In this document: positions 23,551 through 35,000 of the stretch, in pieces
Position numbering within the stretch: position 1 is the stretch's first letter
Layout of the letters: each line of letters starts with the position of its first letter
Assembly (NCBI GenBank): GCA_030267565.1
Contig: BRXU01000008.1
Location: forward strand, 62,001 to 126,000
Direction of reading: 5' to 3'
DNA: 64,000 nt
Origin: Pleodorina starrii
Taxonomy: Eukaryota > Chlorophyta > Chlorophyceae > Chlamydomonadales > Volvocaceae
Translations under genes and position numbers: made by a program
Notes under the pieces: generated by a model
Database searches by the model: none
What the model was told of the DNA's origin: nothing
Seen by the model: the letters and a program-made list of their open reading frames with translations, nothing else

Positions 23551-25763
23551 TCTCCATCATCCGCCCCACCCCACCCCAGCTGGCGGCTCTCCGCAAGCAT
23601 ATCGACGGCTTTGTGGCCTGGTCGCTCCTGGAGGAAGACGCGTCCCTGGTGTGCCACGGACGGGCCCTGCTGAAGCCTGGCCCGGAGATCGCCTGCCAGG
23701 ATCACGACTGTGGCGGTGTCGGCCATCTCGACCTCGACGCATTCATGGTCGCCCTGCATGCGAAGCCCCTCGCCCAGCTCGCTCAGCCCGGCCAGCAGCC
23801 ATGGAAGCAGATCATGCGGGGTCTGCTCGACGAGTACAGGCCGGATGGGACCACTGGGTGGGGCTGGGTGTATGGCACGGCGGAACCGCCCCCCAGCCTG
23901 CCTACGTTCATTGCCAGCCTGGTGCAGTCCTACCGCTCCTCGCTCCCGACCCGGCTGGCCTACCCAGAGACCACGGACGCGCGTGCCATCCTGCATGAGC
24001 CCCTCTTCTTCAATGCAGCCCTGCGTGACCCCGCCACCGACCAGCCCTTCACCCCGCCGGCTGGGACCGCCCACCTGGGACCCCGCACCCTGGCCGAGCT
24101 CCGTGCAGCGTCGCCCATGACCCAGCACGAACCCCTCATGCAGGCGGTCCTTGGGGCCATCCCAGCCGACTGGCGGAGACTGCTGCCAGCCGACCCCCTG
24201 GACCCTGATCTTCCTATGGCGCCCGACTGGCTCCTGTCGCCCGATGGCAGCCGGGTACGCAGCCCTACGGGAGTCTTGTGGGCTGTCCTGCCCAACGGCC
24301 GCTTGGTGCCCCCAGACAGTGAGCAGGCCGGAGCAGCAGGGGACGCCGACTGGCCTGCAGCCTGCGTGCTGCCGGGCCGCAAGCCGCGCCGACACTGGAC
24401 CTTGGAGGACCATCAGCGATACAGCGAGGCGCCCCCGGCCCAACGCGCCTCCTCATGGCCAGTGGAATACCAGCTGCTGGGGCTTTGGGACTCGGTCCAG
24501 TGCTACCCCCTCAGCCACGGCCACGGCACGCTGCCCCTCATCCACTACACAGTGAGTGAGGTGCGCCACCGCCTCACCGCCCGCGGTCACAGCTGGGGCC
24601 GGGACCAGGACACGGAGCCCCTCATGCCCGCGGCGTGGCCCGAGCAGCCGCACAGCCAGCTACAGCAACAGGAGGCCCGCTGGCACCAACACTGGCTGGC
24701 TCAGCAAGCGCCCAGCCGCAGCCGGTGGTTTGCCATGAACCCCACGCCCAGCCCCGGCTGGATGCGGCCCCGCTCCTCCCCCCCATCACTGCCCTCGGCC
24801 GCTGCAAGCCCGGTCAGCCAGCCTAGCAGCCGCCATGCGGCACCGCACCAGCAGGACCCCGGTGCTGCCGCCGGACCGTCGGCGCCCGCCGGGCCGGCCC
24901 CGGAGGCAGACCCGGCAGCTGATGGCCCGGCTGGCATGTCTCCCCTCGCCCGCCGGCGGGCCTGGCAGCGGCTGTGGGACTGCCCCGCAAGCAACCGGGC
25001 CAAGGCGCTCGCCTGGCGGCTGCACCATGGACGGCTCCCGTGCGGGGTGTACCTGGCCTCCAAAGGTCAGCCGCAGCGTGCCCACTGCTCTGCTCCTAGC
25101 TGCTCGGTGGACGGCAACCTGCATGTCGCCAGCCTGACCCACGTCTTCTTGGAGTGCGGGGCTTACACCGCAGCTCGGGTTTGGCTGGCAGAGCTGTGGG
25201 CAACAGTCTCCGGGGCCGCGGACTTGCCTTTCAGACAGCCGGCTGTGCTGCTGGGAGACTGGCCGGGAGGGTGGCCGGCCTACCCCACCAGCCCTGGGCT
25301 GCAGCTGCTGTGGGCAGCCCTTCGAGCCACTTGGCTGTGGGCGGTCTGGGGCCACTACCACAGGGCGGAGCCTGATGACCATCCGTCGGCCACGGTGGTG
25401 GGCTGCGTCATTGGGGAGCTGCAGCGTCTCATGAGGGCACATTTCAGCATGGCGGCGCTGTCCGAGGACACTCTGGCGGGGCTGCCCCGGGGCCACATCA
25501 CAGCACAGCTGAAGCCCGGCCGGCTGGATGCCTTCGAAGCCTCCTGGGCGCATGAAGGCGTCCTCTGCTCCGTGCAGCGGGTGGCTGGCAGCAGCCCGCG
25601 TCTGCAGGTTCATCTGTCCCGGGTGGCCCCGGTCCCAGCACCACAGGCACCCGCCGGGGGCGCCCAGGCAGCACAGCAGGTCTCCCCATCCGGGTCAGCC
25701 ATCAGCGCCCAGCAGCCCAGCCAGGCAGCAGCTCAGCTGACAGGGCAGCCGGGGCCGTCGTGA
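23551..25763 (+). pseudogene. LINE ORF2, C-terminal part (5'-truncated)
   Basis: An open frame of over 700 codons ending in TGA after GQPGPS. It holds the region C-terminal to the reverse transcriptase. First comes a domain of about 300 residues I cannot assign, then a Pro/Ala/Gln-rich linker. Next is a zf-RVT-like Cys/His segment (WDCPASNRAKALAWRLHHG, then HCSAPSC, then LTHVFLECGAYTAARVWL at about 25,000-25,200), as in L1-type elements of plants and algae. No RNase H motif is seen. It lacks endonuclease and RT, so it cannot be autonomous. An apparent ATG at 23,613 lies inside the truncated frame and is not the native start. Confidence 0.85.
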
Positions 25764-27184
25764 GCGGGGTGTTGGGAGTGGGGGATCTCGGTGTCTGAGG
25801 TCCTTAGGGTGCGAGGGGCCTCGAGGGTGGGGGGAGTGCGGTGCGGGTTGCCTAGGGAGGGGGGTGCGGTGCGGGGCTTGCTGTGGGTGGGGCCGGAGGG
25901 GGTCTTGGGGGTCGGGGGAGCTTAGGAGCAGGGTTGGTGTGGTGCAGGCTGCCGCGGGAGGCAGGTGCGGTTCGGAGGCTGCTGTCTTGAGGGGTCGCCC
26001 CCTGTGTGGGGTCTGTGGGTGTTTTGTCGCTGGCGCTCTCGTGCCTTGGTCTCTGTCCCGGCGGTGCTGCCCCTGCGGCCTGGAGGGGGGGGTTCTTGGG
26101 AGTGGGGTGCGTGTGGCGCCGGGGGGTCTGGGGAGGGTTTCGGGGGGGGACTGGGGAGGGGCGGGGGGGCTTCGGTGCAGGGTTGGTGTGGTGCAGGCCG
26201 CCGTGGGAGGCAGGTGCGGTTCGGGGGTCGCCCCCAGGGTGGGGTCTGCGGGTGTCTTGTCGCCGGCGCGCTTGTGCCCTGGCTTCCAGCCAGGCAGTGT
26301 TGCCCCTGCTGCGCCCGTGGGGGTTCTTGGGAGCCGGGGGGACGTGGGAGTGAGGTTCCTGCGGTGCGGGGTGTCTTGGGAGGGAGGTGTGTCTTCGGGC
26401 CTGCTGTCTTGCGGGGACGCCCCCAGGGTGGGGTCGGTTGTTGTTTGTCTCCGGTGCGCTTGTGTGGCACCGTCCCTGCGGCTTTTGTGGCTCTGGGAGG
26501 CGGTTTCGGTGGTGCGGGGTTCTCTTCGGGCGTGCTGTGGGTTTTCTGTTTTCTCTGGTGCTCCCCGGTGGGGGGGGGCTCGTTTGCCCTGGTTCGCTGC
26601 GGCGGTTGCCCGGTTTTGTTTGTTGTTCCTGTTGCTGTCGCCCAGGGTGTAGGGTTCGCCCCTTGGCTGTTGAGGTTGTGCAGGTTGTGGTTGTGTTGTC
26701 GCTGTGGTCGCTGTTGGGGCCTTTGCCCATCCCTGGGGCTTGTCTCCGGTGACGGGCCCTGTTGTTGGTCCGTGGTGCTGGCCCGGGTGTTGGGCCGTGG
26801 TTTTGGCCCTGGTGTTGGGCCGTGGTGTTGGCTCTGGTTTTGGGCCCTGGTGTTGGGCCCTGGTGTTGGGCTGTGGGGTTGGCCCTGGTGTTGGGCCGTG
26901 GTGTTGGCCCTGGTGTTGGGCCCTGGTGTTGGGCCCTGGTGTTGGTTTCAGTTCCCTCCTCGGTGTCTTGGAGGTAGGGGTGGCCGTGTGTGCCGCCCGT
27001 GCAGCAGTGGCTCCTGGCCCCTTGCTGCCCCCGTCCCTGTCCCTGTCCTGTCTGCGAGTTTAGGCGTTGCTTGGCTTTTTCTCTCTCCTTGGCTCCTTGC
27101 GGTGGTTTTTTGGGCTTCTTGCCAGGCTGTTGCGGCTTGCCGGTCTTGCTCGGCTTGCCCGTTGGGCTTCGCTTTCCCAGTCCT

Positions 27185-27189
27185 TGTAA
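27185..27189 (+). promoter_or_regulatory. TGTAA polyadenylation signal of the LINE
   Basis: TGTAA lies about 12 nt upstream of the A16 tail in CCTTGTAACGTCCCTCGCAG. TGTAA is the established poly(A) signal of chlorophycean algae. The same placement is seen at the 3' end of the full-length copy. Confidence 0.75.
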
Positions 27190-27216
27190 CGTCCCTCGCA
27201 GAAAAAAAAAAAAAAA

Positions 27217-27655
27217 ACTCGGAGCCCACCGCCCGGGCTTGGCACCGCTTCGTGCCTGAGGGCTTTCGTTTGCGCGAGGAGGGGTAGAGACTCGGACCCC
27301 ACCGCCCGGGCTGGGCACTGCTTCGTGCCTGAGGGCTTCCGTTTGCGCGAGGAGGGGTAGAGACTCGGAGCCCACCGCCCGGGCTTGGCACTGCTTCGTG
27401 CCTGAGGGCTTGCGTTTGCGCGAGGAGGGGTAGCGACTCGGAGCCCACCGCCCTGGCTGGGCACTGCTTCGTGCCTGAGGGCTTGCGTTTGCGCGAGGAG
27501 GGGTAGCGACTCGGAGCCCACCGCCCGGGCTTGGCACCGCTTCGTGCCTGATGGGTTGCGTTTGCGCGAGGAAGGGTGGAGACTCGGAGCCCACCGCCCG
27601 GGCTTGGCACTGCTTCGTGCCTGAGGGCTTGCGTTTGCACGAGGAGGGGTAGAGA
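27217..27655. repeat. 73-bp minisatellite, block 7
   Basis: Six units matching the last six units of block 5 one for one at an offset of 10,225 bp. This is the left end of segmental-duplication copy B and abuts the LINE poly(A). Confidence 0.96.
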
Positions 27656-28619
27656 CCACTGCCGCCGCCAACCCCGCCGCCGCCACCACCGCCGCCGCCT
27701 CCACCGCCCCCGCTGCCGCCTCCCCCGCCGCCGCCACCACCGCCGCCACCACTGCCCCCGCCGCCGCCAACCCCGCCCCCGCCGCCGCCGCCACCACCGC
27801 CGCCGCCGCCGCCTCAACCGCCTCCGCCGCTGCCTCCACCGCCGCCGCCACCACCGCCACCGCCGCCACCACCAACGCCGCCGCCACCACCAACGCCGCC
27901 GCCGCCGCCTCCCCCGCCGCCGCCGCCACCACCAACGCCGCCGCCGCCGCCTCCTCCACCGCCGCCTCCTCCACCGCCGCCGCCGCCTCCGCCGCCGCCG
28001 CCGCCGCCACCACCGCCGCCACCACCACCGCCCCCGCCGCCGCCCCCGCCACCCCCGCCCCCCCGGCCGCCGCCGGCCCCGCTGCCGCCGCCGCCCCCGC
28101 CGCCGCCCCCGCCGTCGCCCCCGCCGCCGCCGTCACCTCCGCCTCCACCTCCGCCTCCACCTCCGCCGCCGCCACGACCGCCGCCGCCCCCGCCGCCGCC
28201 ACCTCCACCTCCGCCGCCGCTGCCACCACCCCCGCCACGGCCGTCGCCACCTCCGCCAGCACCGGCGCCGCCGCCATCACCGCCACCACCGCCCCCGCCG
28301 CCCTCGCCGCCACCGCCGCTGCCACCGCCGCCGCCACCACCACCGCCCCCGCCGCCGCCCCCGCCACCACCGCCCCCCCTGCTGCCGTCGGCCCTGCTGC
28401 CGCCGCCGCCCCCGCCGCCGCCCCCGCCGTCGCCCCCGCCGCCGCCGACACCTCCGCCTCCACCTCCGCCTCCACCTCCGCCGCCGCCACGACCGCCGCC
28501 ACCCCCGCTTACCCCACCGACCCCGCCGCCGCCACCGGCCCGGCCGCTACCACCACCCCCGCCGCCGCCCCCGCCGCCGCCACCGCCGCCGCCGCCCCCG
28601 CCGCCACGACCGCCGCCGC
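27656..28619. repeat. (CCG/CCA/CCT)n trinucleotide tract, copy B
   Basis: Copy of the 17,431-18,394 tract. Compared with it, the C-run and one internal block have been replaced by extra CCG/CCT triplets, a typical outcome of slippage or unequal exchange. Not considered coding. Confidence 0.95.
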
Positions 28620-31257
28620 TGGAGCCGCTACAACTATAGCTGTTGGAAGGAGGTGGCTCGCAACGTTAAGGTGATTATGGGCCAAACTCGACATGTGCAA
28701 GAGTATGGGCAAGCAACGGGGATGAAGCATCTGTCGTTGTTTTCCGTGCTGTGGCTGATTCAAGGAGGCCGCTTAAGGTTCCTGTTAAGGCTGCAAGCAT
28801 TGACATGAATGCAATATCGGCTAGGGCATGTTGAGGGGCGCGGAAGCGGGACACGTTCTGCAGCTGTCACTCAATACGCGAAGCGTGCTTCCACAGGTCT
28901 ATTCGCGGTTTTTTTTCGCGGTTTACCCATCCCTTGTCAAATGGTCATAAATCACGAGACATGCACCCAGCGAGGCTTCTCGGTGGTCGAGTGAACGGCT
29001 ACTGCCAACCAAACATGCATGCTTTTGTTGAGCTGGGTTGAGCAGCTGCATCACTACTCGGTCCGGGCACACCCAAGCTCCTGCACAACTCCTCCACCCC
29101 TCTTGTGTGGCCTGCTGCCCCTCACCAGTCGCCGCTGTTCTCCCTCACCTTTGTGTCGTCCGTTTCCCCGCAGACCGACAGCTGTACGCCTGTACCCTGT
29201 CGGCGACAACCAACGGGCCAACCCCTCCTGCAACGCCAGAGATTTGCGCACCACTACCTACCGGCTACCGCTCGCTGTCCAAGACATTAACAGGCCCACG
29301 CCGCATCCCCCCAGCGCGCGGCATAAGCCCCTCGCCCTCAGGTACGCACGTCATACGCAATGACCCCAATTCGTACTAGATCCGGAGCGGGGGCTCGCGT
29401 AACCGCCGCGGCCCTTACTCCGTCCAACACCGAAGCGACCCGCGGGTGGGGCGGATGGCGCACGTCAGCGGGGTTACGGCGACCGTGGCGGTTGACGGGT
29501 ACGGTAGGTCGGTTAGTGCGTGCGTCGGCGCAGTGTGTGACAGCATGGCGCGTGTTTGGGGGAACATAGATGTCCCCCGGGGCTCCCAGCCGGCAGGGCT
29601 GGAGGGCTTGTGGCGGGCTGGCGACTGGGGTCCACGTCTGGGCCCTGGGCACGTGTGCGGTATCGAGGGTGGCTGTTTGCAGCGGCAGGGGGACTGCTGC
29701 GGATGGGGAGAGCGTGTGGGAAACGCCATTGTTCAGCACAGGAGCCTGCCCCGCTACATCAATGGGGGGGAAGGGGGTGCGGGTTTGGCACTGGAATGAA
29801 CGACTTGAGAAGTGGCAGCCAGCAGACCGAAAGAGCAGACCGCAAGTGCCGACCCGCACCCTCCATGTTTCTGAACACCCGCCCCCCCATTGATGTAGCG
29901 GCATTGGGGACGGAGGGGTCACAAACGACGAGGAAATGCCCAATAAACCCTTTTGGGTTCGGGGTGGGTATGTAATGCCGGCTGGCAGGCGGACGGTGCA
30001 GCATGTGCGCGCCAAAGCCTCGGGGAGGTGAGCCTCTAACGGCCCCCACCAGGCCGAAGAAATCCTCTAAATTGGGGGTGTCTAACCGAATTGGGGAGGG
30101 GCACCATCCGGCTGGGGCTGAGGGGTTATGAATGAGACTTGAAATGCCCAATAAACCCTTTTGGGTTCGGGGTGGGTATATTATGCCGGCTGGCAGGCGG
30201 ACGGTGCAGCATGTGCGCGCCAAAGCCTTGGGGAGGTGGGCTTCTAAGCCCCCCCACCAGACCGAAGGTAAGTTCTACACCGAAAGTTAAGGCACTGCTT
30301 TCGACCCGGGTGACCCGGGTTCAAGGCCCACCAAGAACATTTGGAACTTACCTGCACCCCACAGAAGCAGGCAATGCTTCATTGGCTGGCAACAGGGAAA
30401 CCCTGAAATTCCCCCCGGGATCCCGGGATCGAAACCAGTCAGTGACCGTTACCCGGGGTGTGATGAGAAAGGAGGGTGCCCACCCCTGTCCCTGTCCCGT
30501 CCGGAGGTTTACAAGACTCATCATACAGTCATCAGCACCGTCCAGCTGGCCCGTGGAGTCGCCCAGAAGCCTGGCACGCTAGCTACTCAGCAGAAGTGGC
30601 AGCATCAGTGGAGCCGCCAGACAACATGTGTGTCCCATGTCCCGAGTCGGGGTTCCTCCGGAATTAAAAAAAAAAAAAAAAGACCGAAGAATTGGGAGGC
30701 CAGTCGGATGGTGGGCAGATCCTGTGCTGAACGATGGGGTTTCCTAGACGCTCTCCTCCCCTGCGGTTGACTCCCCGCTGTAGCAGATGGCGGCCCTCCC
30801 GTGCATGTGTCCAGGTCCTGGGGGTTGGGCACCGGCTGTCAGCTTGCTGCATGCTTTCTAGCGTTGTCGGGTGGGGGGCTCGGGAGGCATTTGTGTTTCC
30901 CCTAGGCGTGCTGTGCTAGTCGCAGGCTGTGTCGCGGCATTCACGTACCGCCTGCTGTACACTGAAACCGCTTCGGGTGCCGTACCTCTGTTGCCGAGGC
31001 GTGGTGATGGCGGGATGCAGGGGGGATGGCTTAAGGTCTCGACGTTTTGCCCTCTTGCGTGCCCCGTCCTCGAGGTCAAGCTCATCCCCATGGACGGTAT
31101 CCATTTCCTACTTTACTGTCCTCATCATCCTCCCTGTTTCCCCTGTCCCCTTGGTTTTGTCCTTGACCCCTCGTTGTATGTCCCCATTTCCCTCCCCTGG
31201 CCCCCACGCGAGGAGCTCACACTCGGCTCGGCGTCACGGAGAGCAGGATGGAATACC
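28620..31257. other. Low-repeat segment, copy B, interrupted by SINE-A
   Basis: Near-identical to 18,395-20,610 apart from the SINE. The pair of 105-bp blocks (207 bp apart) is preserved at about 29,934 and 30,141. No recognisable gene. Confidence 0.6.
30268..30680 (+). mobile_element. SINE-A copy 4, full length, with clean target duplication
   Basis: 413 bp from GTAAGTTCTACACC to GGAATT plus A15. AGACCGAAG flanks it on both sides (30,259-30,267 and 30,681-30,689), and copy A of the segmental duplication shows the uninterrupted site with a single AGACCGAAG (about 20,034). If the preceding AG is counted as part of the element, the duplication is AGACCGA. The head has a GGTAAGTTC...GAACTTACC stem, a CCGAAAG...CTTTCG hairpin, a CCCGGGT/ACCCGGG hairpin and a B-box-like GGGTTCAAGGCCC, the pattern of a tRNA-derived SINE. 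Confidence 0.95.
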
Positions 31258-31405
31258 CAGAGGCCGCTCGCCGCCGTCGACGGAGCCGCCAAGCCCCTCG
31301 CCGCCGTCGACGGAGCCGCCGCCGCCGCCACCGCCCCCGCCGCCCCCGCCGCCGCCGCCGCTGCCACCACCGCCCCCGCCGCCACCACCACCGCCGCCGC
31401 CTCCC

Positions 31406-31440
<35 letters not shown>

Positions 31441-31852
31441 TCCACCGCCGCCGCCACCACCGCCGCCGCCTCCGCCACCGCGCCCCCCACCACCGCCCAC
31501 ACCACCACCGCCACCATCGCCGCCACCTACGCCGCCGCCCCCGCCGCCGCCATCACCGCCCCCGCCGCCTCCGCCGCGCGCGCCTCCCGCCCCACCGCCG
31601 CCACCGCCTCCGCCCCCCCCACCGCCGCCTACTCCGCCACCCCCGCCGCCACCACCGCCCTCGCCGCCGCCCCCGCCACCGCCGCCACCGCCGCCACCGC
31701 CGCCGCCTCCAAGCTTCTCGCCGCCGTCGCCGGAGCCGCCGCCGCCGCCGCCCAGCCCCTCGCTTCCGTCGCCGGAGCCGCCCAGCCCTTCGCCGCCGTC
31801 GCTGGAGCCGCCCAGCCCCTCGTCGCCATCGCCGCCGCCGCCCAGTTTCTAG
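30929..31852 (+). other. Proline-rich open frame, HRGP-like repeats (copy B)
   Basis: Equivalent of 20,282-21,205 with the same length (307 codons) and the same TAG, differing at a few residues. Conservation of the frame between the copies is uninformative because the duplication is so recent. Product unproven. Confidence 0.2.
31258..31712. repeat. CCG-type trinucleotide tract, second block, copy B
   Basis: Copy of the 20,611-21,065 tract with a few triplet substitutions (for example CCACCTACGCC for CCACCAACGCC). Confidence 0.93.
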
Positions 31853-32057
31853 CCGCCGTCGCGGGAGCCGCCCAGCCCCACACCGCCGACGTCGCCGCCG
31901 CCTCCCAGCTTCTCGCTGCCGTCGCCGGAGCCGCCCAGCCCCTTGCCGCCATCGCCTGCGCCGCCCAGCCCCTCGCTTCCGTTGCCTGCAACGCCCAGCC
32001 CCTCGCTGCCGTCACCGGAGCCGCCAAGCCCCTCGCCGCCGTCGACGGAGCCCACAG
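31713..32057. repeat. 30-bp minisatellite, block 2
   Basis: Copy of the 21,066-21,410 block, including the TAG-bearing unit CAGTTTCTAGCC. Confidence 0.9.
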
Positions 32058-35000
32058 CCCGGACTTGGCACCGCTTCGTGCCTGAGGGCTTGCGTTTGCG
32101 CGAGGAGGGGTGGAGACTCGGAGCCCACCGCCCTGGCTGGGCACTGCTTCGTGCCTGAGGGCTTGCGTTTGCGCGAGGAGGGGTAGAGACTCGGAGCCCA
32201 CCGCCCGGGCTTGGCACCGCTTCGTGCCTGATGGGTTGCGTTTGCGCGAGGAGGGGTAGAGACTCGGAGCCCACCGCCCGGGCTTGGCACTGCTTCGTGC
32301 CTGATGGGTTGATTTTGCGTGAGGAGGGGTGGAGACTCGGAGCCCACCGCCCGGGCTTGGCACCGCTTCGTGCCTGAGGGCTTGCGTTTGCGCGAGGAGG
32401 GGTGGAGACTCGGAGCCCACCGCCCTGGCTGGGCACTGCTTCGTGCCTGAGGGCTTGCGTTTGCGCGAGGAGGGGTAGCGACTCGGAGCCCACCGCCCGG
32501 GCTTGGCACCGCTTCGTGCCTGAGGGCTTTCGTTTGCGCGAGGAGGGGGAGCGACTCGGAGCCCACCGCCCGGGCTTGGCATCGCTTCGTGCCTGATGGG
32601 TTGCGTTTGCACGAGGAGTGGTAGAGACTCGGAGCCCACCGCCCGGGCGTGGCACTGCTTCGTGCCTGATGGGTTGCGTTTGCGCGAGGAGTGGTAGAGA
32701 CTCGGAGCCCACCGCCCGGGCGTGGCACTGCTTCGTGCCTGAGAGCTTGCGTTTGCGCGAGGAGTGGTAGAGACTCGGAGCCCACCGCCCGGGCGTGGCA
32801 CTGCTTCGTGCCTGAGGGCTTTCGTTTGCACGAGGAGGGGTAGAGACTCGGAGCCCACCGCCCGGGCTTGGCACTGCTTCGTGCCTGATGGGTTGATTTT
32901 GCGTGAGGAGGGGTGGAGACTCGGAGCCCACCGCCCGGGCTTGGCACCGCTTCGTGCCTGAGGGCTTGCGTTTGCGCGAGGAGGGGTGGAGACTCGGAGC
33001 CCACCGCCCTGGCTGGGCACTGCTTCGTGCCTGAGGGCTTGCGTTTGCGCGAGGAGGGGTAGCGACTCGGAGCCCACCGCCCGGGCTTGGCACCGCTTCG
33101 TGCCTGAGGGCTTTCGTTTGCGCGAGGAGGGGGAGCGACTCGGAGCCCACCGCCCGGGCTTGGCATCGCTTCGTGCCTGATGGGTTGCGTTTGCACGAGG
33201 AGTGGTAGAGACTCGGAGCCCACCGCCCGGGCGTGGCACTGCTTCGTGCCTGATGGGTTGCGTTTGCGCGAGGAGTGGTAGAGACTCGGAGCCCACCGCC
33301 CGGGCGTGGCACTGCTTCGTGCCTGAGAGCTTGCGTTTGCGCGAGGAGTGGTAGAGACTCGGAGCCCACCGCCCGGGCGTGGCACTGCTTCGTGCCTGAG
33401 GGCTTTCGTTTGCACGAGGAGGGGTAGAGACTCGGAGCCCACCGCCCGGGCTTGGCACCGCTTCGTGCCTGATGGGTTGCGTTTGCACGAGGAGGGGTAG
33501 AGACTCGGAGCCCACCGCCCGGGCTTGGCACTGCTTCGTGCCTGATGGGTTGATTTTGCGTGAGGAGGGGTGGAGACTCGGAGCCCACCGCCCGGGCTTG
33601 GCACCGCTTCGTGCCTGAGGGCTTGCGTTTGCGCGAGGAGGGGTGGAGACTCGGAGCCCACCGCCCTGGCTGGGCACTGCTTCGTGCCTGAGGGCTTGCG
33701 TTTGCACGAGGAGGGGTAGCGACTCGGAGCCCACCGCCCGGGCTGGGCACTGCTTCGTGCCTGAGGGCTTGCGTTTGCGCGAGGAGGGGTAGCGACTCGG
33801 AGCCCACCGCCCGGGCTTGGCACCGCTTCGTGCCTGAGGGCTTTCGTTTGCGCGAGGAGGGGGAGCGACTCGGAGCCCACCGCCCGGGCTTGGCATCGCT
33901 TCGTGCCTGATGGGTTGCGTTTGCGCGAGGAGGGGTAGAGACTCGGAGCCCACCGCCCGGGCTTGGCACTGCTTCGTGCCTGATGGGTTGCGTTTGCGCG
34001 AGGAGGGGTAGAGACTCGGAGCCCACCGCCCGGGCGTGGCACTGCTTCGTGCCTGATGGGTTGCGTTTGCGCGAGGAGTGGTAGAGACTCGGAGCCCACC
34101 GCCCGGGCGTGGCACTGCTTCGTGCCTGAGGGCTTGCGTTTGCGCGAGGAGGGGTGGAGACTCGGACCCCACCGCCCTGGCTGGGCACTGCTTCGTGCCT
34201 GAGGGCTTGCGTTTGCGCGAGGAGGGGTAGCGACTCGGAGCCCACCGCCCGGGCTGGGCACTGCTTCGTGCCTGAGGGCTTGCGTTTGCGCGAGGAGGGG
34301 TAGCGACTCGGAGCCCACCGCCCGGGCTTGGCACCGCTTCGTGCCTGAGGGCTTTCGTTTGCGCGAGGAGGGGGAGCGACTCGGAGCCCACCGCCCGGGC
34401 TTGGCATCGCTTCGTGCCTGATGGGTTGCGTTTGCGCGAGGAGGGGTAGAGACTCGGAGCCCACCACCCGGGCTTGGCACTGCTTCGTGCCTGATGGGTT
34501 GCGTTTGCGCGAGGAGGGGTAGAGACTCGGAGCCCACCGCCCGGGCGTGGCACTGCTTCGTGCCTGATGGGTTGCGTTTGCGCGAGGAGGGGTAGAGACT
34601 CGGAGCCCACCGCCCGGGCGTGGCACTGCTTCGTGCCTGAGGGCTTGCGTTTGCGCGAGGAGTGGTAGAGACTCGGAGCCCACCGCCCGGGCGTGGCACT
34701 GCTTCGTGCCTGAGGGCTTGCGTTTGCGCGAGGAGGGCAGGTGAGACTCGGAGCCCACCGCCCGGGCTTGGCACCGCTTCGTGCCTGAGGGCTTTCGTTT
34801 GCGCGAGGAGGGGGAGCGACTCGGAGCCCACCGCCCGGGCTTGGCATCGCTTCGTGCCTGATGGGTTGCGTTTGCACGAGGAGTGGTAGAGACTCGGAGC
34901 CCACCGCCCGGGCGTGGCACTGCTTCGTGCCTGATGGGTTGCGTTTGCGCGAGGAGTGGTAGAGACTCGGAGCCCACCGCCCGGGCGTGGCACTGCTTCG

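Larger units (their letters stand above)
23551..27216 (+). mobile_element. 5'-truncated LINE copy (ORF2 C-terminal half, 3' UTR, poly(A))
   Basis: Homology to the full-length LINE begins at CTCTCCATCATCCGCC, just after the reverse-transcriptase domain, and runs to TTGTAACGTCCCTCGCAG plus A16. ACTCGGAGCCCACC precedes it (23,537-23,550) and follows it (27,217-27,230), a 14-bp target duplication, though every satellite unit contains that word. It is near-identical to 52,184-55,853, indicating recent mobility. It supplies the SINE-free version of the junction that SINE-A copy 9 interrupts at 51.77 kb. Confidence 0.95.
27219..32154. repeat. Segmental duplication, copy B
   Basis: Homologous to 16,994-21,507. 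It differs from copy A by a private 413-bp SINE-A at 30,268-30,680, by internal rearrangement within the CCG tracts and by a few substitutions, for example at the positions equivalent to 19,447, 19,642 and 19,801. Its left border coincides with the 3' end of the truncated LINE. Confidence 0.93.
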
